Of a stretch of DNA of 64,000 nucleotides, positions 57,346 to 64,000 are shown piece after piece. The stretch spans positions 6,693,037-6,757,036 of the forward strand of contig LR746274.1 of NCBI GenBank assembly GCA_902729315.2, written 5' to 3'. A model generated the notes under the pieces. That model searched no databases and was not told the origin of the DNA. It worked only from the letters and a program-made list of their open reading frames with translations. Numbering within the stretch: the stretch's first letter is position 1; each line of letters starts with the position of its first letter. The translations under genes were made by a program, and so were the position numbers. The DNA comes from Spirodela intermedia (lineage: Eukaryota > Streptophyta > Magnoliopsida > Alismatales > Araceae).

Positions 57346-58694
57346 ACCGCCGCGCGCGCCCCGCGCGCCGGCTCCTGCGGCCCGCGCGCCCACCCGGCGC
57401 CACTGCCCGCGTGCCCTAGGGCACGCCGCGCGGCTTGCCGCGCACGCCCGCTAGCGTGCCCTTCGGCCCACCAGCGGGCCCACGCCCACGCCGACAGTGC
57501 CACGCCTTACGACGACGACTACTTCGACCTCTCGACCAGGACCGACCGTCGACGCTGAGTATCGCTCTTCCCCGGACGTCTCTGCCTACATCGAGTCTCC
57601 GCTCCGTCACGACCAGCCGGGTTACACAGCCCCGAAGGTTAGCTCCGTACCCCTTCTTACTTAAGTTTAATTATCTTTTGAAGGGTTTTTTCGACTCATT
57701 TCCACTGCCATCAGGAGAACGTAGATAGGATCGGATGGGTTATCGGATCGTGACGTCCGACGTTGCGTCAGACTCATCACCGTTCGTGAGCTGCAGCCCT
57801 AGGCTACTTCACAATAACAGTTCCACCGTATGTCTGGGCGTGGACCGAGAGGGCCTCACACTTACCATCGTCGAGCGTTTCCCCGAGTTGTCTTAGGTTG
57901 ATAGTGCATATTGGTATGCTTGCCTATACTTACGTTACGTGATCAGATTTAGAGTCTAAGATCTATACATTCTTATCGGATCGGTCCGACTGCCCCTTCT
58001 AGGGTCTTGAGTTTCATTGATCAAGAATAAGGGTTCTTGCCTTGTCCTGCATCACCTTCCCTCCCTAACCTAGGTCACGAAGAAGGTATCTCACAAATGA
58101 TAATTTCTCACAAAATTCGCCTCTCCTATGAGGAGGGGTCTTACCTCCCCTTATATGGGGCCCACAAGTGGGCTAAGGGGAGGTGGGCCCACTTGAGGCC
58201 CTCAAGCCTATAAGCCACAAAAAGACTACAAAAGGGACTTATTGGGCCTCTAAAAGAGAGACCTAATAAGTTCCCTTAAAAGGAGAAAGAGGAGGGCCTT
58301 CGTATGGTGCTTAAGTGGGCCTCAAATGAAGACCCAAATAAGCCTCAAAAGAAACCCAAAAGGAAAGAAGCATAGGTCCCCCCCTTAGGGTTTTAATTGG
58401 GCCTCAAAAGAAAGACCCAATAAAACCCTAAAGAAAGGGAGACACAAACAACAACACACACATAGAATTGGGCCCGCTAACACACAAACACGAGGCCCAA
58501 CAAGTCAACGTGAAAATACAAAGAAAGATAAAGGTGAGCTTGAGCTCGTCGTCGTCGCGGAGGTGGAATGTCGTTGTCCCAAAGGGCTAGGCCGTGTAGC
58601 GAAAATAGGCTCCTTCGTCTTTGTGCTTCGATCGGACTGAACTCGCACTGCTAGTGTCTCCTGAGCTGATGGAGACGGGTCCCGCTCGCCATCA

Positions 58695-59640
58695 CAACTT
58701 CTCATTCCACCTCCGAGTTAATGTCTTCATCTTGTAATGGGGAAGCTTTAGAAATACCCACTTGTCAACTTTAAATTGTACGTCATGATGATGTTGATCT
58801 GCTTCCTTCTTCATGTATGCTTGTGCCCTGGGTGAGTGACTCTTTAGCAGCTGCAAGCTAGTGTCCCCTTTTGTAAGCATGCGGTCCACCTCATCCAAAG
58901 GGGACACGGCTGACCCTGGTTGGGGGCTCTCTCCTGTACACAGCTTGAAATGGCGATGTCTTGATCTTCTGATGGAACGACGTGTTATAACTCAATTCAG
59001 CTCAATGCAGATGCTCGCTCCAACTTGTCGGTTTGTCACCTGCAAAGTAATGTAGATAGCTCTCCAAGCTCCGGTTGACGACTTCCGTTTGGTCGTCCGT
59101 CTCCAAGTGGTATGCAAAACTCATCTTGAGTGAGGTCTCTTGGAGTGCATGTAACTCCCTCAAGAACATGCTGGTGAGGACGCTCCCTCGATCGATGACA
59201 ATGGATAATGGAAACCCATATAAGCATACAATATCCCTAGTGAAGACGGCTGACACGTCTACTACTCCAAATGGGCGTTTTAAGAGAGAGAAATGGTTGT
59301 ACTTACTAAGATGGTCCACTACCACTAAGATCGAGTCAAATTCTTTAGACTTCAGAAGGCACTCGATGAAGCCATTGATATATCCTCTCATATGCGGTTC
59401 AGGATGGGTAGTGGTTGAAGATGGCCTACTAGAGAGAGACAGTTGGACTTGAAATAGAGGCAAGTGGAGCATTGATTGATATGCATTTTGATGTCTCCTT
59501 TCATGCCCCGCCATTAGAATTGTTGCGAGATGCAACAGTAAGTCTTTAGAAATCCAACGTGCCCCCCTAAGGCTCGATCATGAAATTCTTCAAGCAATTT
59601 TGAGATGACCGTGGATGGGCAGGGTAGAGTCAATCAGTCC
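58695..59640 (-). pseudogene. Chromovirus integrase
   Basis: Minus-strand translation shows the H2C2 zinc region (LLEEFHDRALGGHVGFLKTYCC, about 59540-59620). The core at 59002-59535 has VVVDHLSKYNHF with the first Asp, SIVIDRGSVLTS with the second and DDQTEVVNRSLE with the Glu. After a frame break, the C-terminal region follows at 58692-58907 ([11 protein letters not shown]...WVFLKLPHYKMKTLTRRWNEKL). The catalytic triad is still present, but stops and frame breaks occur between domains. The end, including any chromodomain, is lost at the D insertion. Confidence 0.85.
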
Positions 59641-60791
59641 TTGAATCTCAACAAGCCATTGCGAAGTGTATGCCTTTGATCATCGGAATCTCCCTCTTTG
59701 ATCTCCTCCCTAGTGGGGTTAAGTTCAAAGAACCGGTCGACGCACATGAGCCACCAATCGAGATCACCTCCCAAAAATACGGGTAGTTCTTCCTTGCGAT
59801 GTGGGCATGCTTTGCACCGAGGTTCGTGAGGGCCCATGTTGTGCTCGCTGCCCGAATCTTCTTCATAGCCACCCTGGTGTTCCTCCCGTTGCGTATCCCT
59901 CATCGGATCTCAGGGAAGAGGTCCGGTGTGATGTAAAGGCGATTGTCCCTCCGCACCACGACCCCGCCCCCAGTCCAATGGCTGGACGGTCGTGGAGGCG
60001 CGGTGGCTGTGGGGTGCAACGGTCACAGGGGGGGGGGGGGGCGCTCCTGCTCGCAGAGTCGCTGGGCCAGTGTCCGGTCGGGGCAGAGATGGGCCACGGT
60101 CCCGCTGAGGCAAGGCTAGGCCCAAGTCTGCCTTAGGGTTGCTTGTGGTACCCCATCCCATGTCGAGACCGGTTTGACTGCCCGCTTCTTGGCAACGGTT
60201 AAGCTGGCCGGCATGCCTCTCCGTTATAGAGCAGTATGGGGACACCCAGGAAGACATCCCATCAGGTATGGTGGTATAGTCCGCTGACGTGGGGCAGTGT
60301 GGCAGTGCTATGTAGGATGTCCCATCAGTAAGGGCCAGCACCGACCCCCGGGGCGGCTGTTGAGCAGGCGACGGGGCCAGCGGTGCCTGGACGGGCAGAG
60401 GGAGGAGGCCCGAGTAGGAGCAGGGTTGCGACGGTTCCCCGGACTCCGATGCCTTAGATCGACGGTGCTCGGAATGGCATGTAGTCGATCTGGACGTCGA
60501 TGCACTGGAGGCGCTGGGGGAGCGCGACGAGCGGCTCTTGGAGGATCCCCTGGATGCGGCTGGGCGGGCGGCCATAGTGGCGAGGGAGGCTTGGACGTCG
60601 GCGAGCTAGGCGGCAACCGCCTGAACTGCAGCCGAGTTAGTGGCTTGGGCGGCGGCAATCTGGTCTGCCTTAGCTTGGGCTGTGGTCGCGGCTTGGGCGG
60701 CAGTGACTTGGTCGGCCGCCAGGGCCCGTATCATGTCTTTGATCTCGGTGGTGGACTGTTCCATGAGAGCTGCTTTGGAACGTGTGATCAT
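59641..60791 (-). pseudogene. Chromovirus gag remnant joined to pre-integrase segment
   Basis: Gag seems to start at MITRSKAALMEQSTTEIKDM (Met at 60789-60791) with an Ala/Gln-rich helix-prone segment. It is stopped at 60606, goes on in other frames through a Pro/Ser-rich linker (59910-60575), and reaches ELPVFLGGDLDWWLMCVDRFFELN at about 59720-59800. Right after that comes EGDSDDQRHTLRNGLLRFKD, which belongs just before integrase. Everything between (protease, RT and RNase H) is missing, so a deletion junction lies near 59715. Confidence 0.75.
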
Positions 60792-60807
60792 GCAACGGCG
60801 GTAGTGG

Positions 60808-60828
60808 GAGGATGGCTCTGAGACCAAT
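60808..60828 (-). promoter_or_regulatory. Primer-binding site of the chromovirus
   Basis: Directly inside the 5' LTR the minus strand reads ATTGGTCTCAGAGCCATC, close to the initiator-Met site TGGTATCAGAGC with one change (A to C). Confidence 0.6.
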
Positions 60829-61204
60829 TGATGGAGTCCCAATGAATTCCAGGACTCCACCGTAGTCTGATGGGTTTCTCACAAAAGAGAGAGAGACAGA
60901 CAGAAATAGCGAATGAGGAGGGGAAGACGGGTTTCACAGGATAAGGGTATTGCAAGCTAGGGACGGCGCTGCTTTGCAATGTCGTCGGGGAAGGGAAACC
61001 TGGAGGGAAACAAGAGAGGGAAGGTCAGGAAATCCCTTCGAGGGAAGGTGACAGCTAGAGTCACGTACTGGTTTCTGCCTGCCGATCAATCCTTACTTTT
61101 GTATACTAGACTGGGATAAGCCCTCCGTGGGCCTCTCGTTGTTGGGCTGACATCCATACTTATTGGGCCGGCGCCTGACATACCACACCTTTGGTATGTC
61201 ATCA
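60829..61204 (-). repeat. 5' LTR of the chromovirus
   Basis: On the plus strand it runs from TGATGGAGTCCC to GGTATGTCATCA (376 bp), followed by the GTTTA duplication. Sense strand starts TGATGACATACC. It matches the 3' LTR for about 250 bases. Confidence 0.9.
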
Positions 61205-61209
61205 GTTTA

Positions 61210-61844
61210 GTGGTGAATTGATCCTCTGGTCAACTGTGGTTCGAGTTATAGTTCGGACTGAGGATCATTTGGTTTCTCAAGGTGCTAGTTGATGCATGGT
61301 GGCAGTAGAGTGACAGACAGCAGCCACCAACGATGAAGAGGAAGTGTAAACAAGAGGAAAGAGGATCATCACCCCTCATCTTCCTCTTGAAGGCTTTGTG
61401 AGAAAGAATCTAGAAGCCTAGGATATGTATCAATTTTCCATCTATTATGGTTTATAGTAATACATTATTTTTTATTATTAATACGCTTATCATTCCATAA
61501 ATGCTTATGATTATCTAGAGGACTCATGTCATTCTTCATGGTTCTCTGTGTGAAATCCACTTACATTGGAGATAAGCTGATAGTGGAATCATTTACCATG
61601 GCTAGTGCTTGGTTGTAAGAGGTAAAAACAATTTCAGCTATCAAACATTCTTTGGTTCCCACATCATTCTTGTGAACTTGTGGATTTTGGTGGTTCATCA
61701 ATGGTTGGTTCTAATGAACCCCGTAATGTAGAGTTACTTTCTAGAACCTCATCTTTTTTGGGTCCAATTAGCCCTCAAGGAAAATAGTGAATGAAGCCAT
61801 TGTACAGTACAATAGTGTGAATTAGGAATTTATGGTGAAATGTA
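61210..61844. other. Single-copy flank right of the chromovirus
   Basis: No gene or repeat is recognised. It should continue the DNA interrupted at 54789, but no further DCAF13 exon is visible. Confidence 0.4.
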
Positions 61845-63472
61845 TGACATGACTTAGTCATTGTATATTAAATCACGGAAATCTAAAATTTATAAAACTA
61901 GAAAATATAAATTTTCGGATATTTAGAAGTATTTCTGAACAAATATATCAATTATAATTCAATCAAACTTCTAAAAAATAGCGGTAATTTCCAGGTCAAG
62001 CACAGGGATGTAATATAATATCTGGTAATTATTCAGAATTTTCCTCAAATAATACTATTTTATATGAATTTTATACTAAGAAATGAAAAGAAAATATATT
62101 TAAAATTCACGAAAAAAGAAAATAAGGGTGCGAACGTCAGGATGACGTCAGCGCCCGACGAACGTGAATCGGGTGAAAACAGAGTTCCGTCCGGTGATTC
62201 TTACGTAAGCGATTACAGATGATTTAATTGATCAAATTAAGATCTGTAAAAGCCGGAAGAATCGTAAGTAAACGAAGTATATTTTGGTAAATTAAAATCA
62301 CACAAATTATCACTAAATGAAGCGTAAAGTAAGTTTAAAGCAGGAAAATAGAGTTCTGGCGTCGCGGCAGTGATGTGTCGGCAATGCACCGGAATCCTAA
62401 GCGTTCAGGAGAATAGTCGTACAGTGTCCATAGCCTCGAAGGCTCTCCTTGGACAAAGACGATGTGGGCAATCTCTAGATCTCTTTGCGAAGTCTAGAGA
62501 TCAATGAAATGGGTCGTCGAATTATCTCAGGTGGCTATCACCTAGCGGAGCGGAAAAACGACGACTTTGTGGCTCTCTAGCGGCTGTCACCCGACGGAGA
62601 GGAGCTAGAAGGAGGTGGGGCGCGTGTCAGGTAGCTTCATCCTCAAGTCCACACAGCAAGAGGAGGCTCTTCACCGCATCTGGTACGCTCTCAGGAGGTG
62701 GCAACTCGTCTCCTGACGGATCATCCTCTCCCCGACGACAGCTTGTTCGTCGATCAATCGGAGATGCTTTACTCGATGGATTCGCGATCTTTTTATCGTG
62801 AATCATTCAGCAATTTTAGTAATAATGCTCCGCGAATCGCGTTGACGAGATTTTTGCTGATGATCCAGCGATTCTAGTTGCTTAATCCTTCACTGGCGAT
62901 TTGCAGGAAAGTCGCGATAATCAGATAAAAATATGAATTTTGGCTCTAGGAGGATTCGAACCTGCGCCGGTTGCCCCCCCCGCCTCTTCTAAGAAAGGTA
63001 ACGCGTTTAGTCCCACATCGGTTGTGCGCCAAATTTTCGGGCGAATATGTAGTAATGTTAGATTTGTAAGTAAAGTCCCTTTCTTGCGCGTGTACGACCA
63101 CTCCTTGCCCCACAGCCGGCTAGCCACCAGTGACATGGAAGGGGAGTGGCGCACACGTGCCCTATCGATCCAAGCCACTCGAGCCCTTGCTCGCGGCTCC
63201 TCCCCGACTATGCTTCCAACTTGCTTGCAAGCCCAGCTGGCCGGCGGGTCCCCTCATTTTGCTATATTTTTATTTTTATTTCTTTTCCTTCATTTATCTC
63301 AAAAGTAAGACTGTAAAAATTGTATAAAATCACATAATTACCCAAAAAATTATGTTAATCAACTGAAAACCACTTTTCACACTTTAACACAAATATAAGT
63401 CTATTTATCATGAGTTAAGGCTAAAACTATATTATTTACTAATTATTAACTCATGATAATGAAGACTTATCA
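61845..63472 (-). mobile_element. Family A solo LTR (short subfamily)
   Basis: It begins TGACATGACTTAG and ends GAAGACTTATCA. Flanks are ATGTA (61840-61844) and ATGCA (63473-63477), a target duplication with one mismatch. It contains GGATTCGAACC near 62950 and lacks the long-subfamily segment. No internal retroelement sequence is attached. Confidence 0.9.
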
Positions 63473-63644
63473 ATGCACAACTTGGAGTTTTTACTGATTG
63501 TGGCCTCTCTCCTTCACTTTTTGAAAGATTATTGTGAGCAGGTGGAGCTAATCAAATGTCTTCATTCATAAAACCATGTGACTAATCTCAATCACCATCA
63601 ATAGTGAAGATTCATTTTTAAAGAACTTAAAATAATTTAATAAG

Positions 63645-64000
63645 TGATGTGCACTTGTCATTGTGTTTAAATATTTATTATTCTAATAATATTTATAATT
63701 AAGACTTAATAAGATATTAGTATAGATATAAGTCTCAAGTCGAACATAAAGAGATTGATTAATCTTTCATAAAAATTTAATTTAATTTACATTGAGAGTG
63801 ATTTAAATATTTCATCACTAACTAATAGAAAGAATAAAATAGAAATGTGAGGTGAGAAGAATAAAGAAAGTGGAGAAGGAAAGGAGAGGAAGAGAGAGAG
63901 AAGAGAGAGTTCTTACAAAATAGAGAGAAGAGATCTCTCATGAAAGAGAGAGAAAGAGATCTTACGAAAGAGAGGGAGAGAGTGAGAGAGGGAGATCAAT
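63645..64000. repeat. Family B LTR start, runs off the window
   Basis: It begins TGATGTGCACTTGTCATTG and follows copy 2 (9788) through ATAAGTCTCAAGTCGAAC into the GA-rich core at the window edge. Confidence 0.7.

Larger units (their letters stand above)
55900..58054 (+). mobile_element. Inner D element, complete, opposite orientation
   Basis: It begins TGATGGCGAGCGGGACTC and ends TTGTCCTGCATCA, flanked by CCTTC at 55895-55899 and 58055-58059. At 2155 bp it is the best preserved D copy. It has the TTTAGGGTTTTA telo-box at about 56164-56175 and another AAACCCTAG near 56204, numerous GGCCCA motifs, a CATATAAGG box at about 56437, and six 30-bp units at about 57166-57345. The leader carries a GTGAGTACC donor-like site near 56503. 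Overlapping GC-rich frames (for example 56697-57200 and 57148-57558) are open in several phases because the repeat unit is a multiple of three. Confidence 0.88.
55054..58694 (-). mobile_element. Outer D element, one end deleted, split by another D element
   Basis: The parts are 55054-55899 and 58060-58694. The right end is the D terminus CCGCTCGCCATCA. The left end lacks some 660 bases compared with 27835-29893 and begins inside the GC-rich zone. It stands in the chromovirus integrase at CAACT (58695-58699); the partner duplication was lost with the missing end. Five 30-bp units are present at about 55127-55276. The promoter-like zone at 58055-58694 keeps the TATATAAG box (minus strand, about 58150-58159). 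Confidence 0.8.
54790..61204 (-). mobile_element. Chromovirus (Ty3/gypsy), internally deleted, with nested D elements
   Basis: The 5' LTR is at 60829-61204, an initiator-Met-like primer site follows, then gag remnants (59700-60791), integrase (58695-59640) and a shortened 3' LTR (54790 to about 55053), all on the minus strand, with target duplication GTTTA. Protease, RT and RNase H are absent: gag joins the pre-integrase segment near 59715. Two D elements sit at 55056-58694. The C-terminal end of integrase and the start of the 3' LTR were lost together with one end of the outer D element. Confidence 0.9.

Noticed and set aside
60297-60821. 174-codon plus-strand frame in the chromovirus
   Set aside because: Antisense to the gag linker; Gly/Arg-rich composition is the mirror of Pro/Ser-rich gag.
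61210-61844. Further DCAF13 exons right of the chromovirus
   Set aside because: I looked for the next WD-repeat segment after the last exon and found no matching frame with splice sites.

Overview
This is a stretch of a flowering-plant nuclear genome. It holds a spliced NAC transcription-factor gene of the NAC1/NAC21-22 type, a nuclear tRNA-Val gene, a fragment of a DCAF13/SOF1-type WD40 gene, and dense nests of LTR retrotransposons. The GC-rich NAC exons would suit a monocot, but the species cannot be named from the sequence alone. I see no CRISPR array, operon or other prokaryotic feature.

Layout: 1-1700 is a decayed Athila-type Ty3/gypsy pol on the minus strand. 2186-13846 is a mosaic of two LTR families (A and B) and a decayed Ty1/copia fragment. 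13847-30478 is a deep nest: a copia-like element received an almost full-length Athila element (14058-24361, TSD GTATC) exactly at its primer-binding site. Further along its leader it received a family A solo LTR (24669-29993, TSD CTAGC), which itself contains an opposite-strand A solo LTR (25997-27629) and a GC-rich D element (27835-29893, TSD TATTT). 30442-38960 holds family C LTRs, a decayed gypsy element with RT and zinc-knuckle remnants, a copia integrase remnant and a B fragment. 39200-49840 is the low-repeat gene island: NAC gene (42381-44520, minus), tRNA-Val(AAC) antisense in its first intron, and many GA/CT microsatellites. 49845-51480 is another A solo LTR. 53445-54336 carries five exons of a DCAF13-like gene with a damaged splice donor. 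54790-61204 is an internally deleted chromovirus (TSD GTTTA) invaded by two nested D elements, and 61845-63472 is one more A solo LTR.

Names A to D are mine for repeat families recognised only by comparing copies within the window. Boundaries were placed by TG...CA ends and 5-bp target duplications. The window does not appear to hold a new biochemical system. The most interesting signals are regulatory and structural: a tRNA gene inside a NAC intron, apparent loss of the miR164 site, the D element's housekeeping-like promoter and variable 30-bp minisatellite, and repair scars that record the order of insertions.
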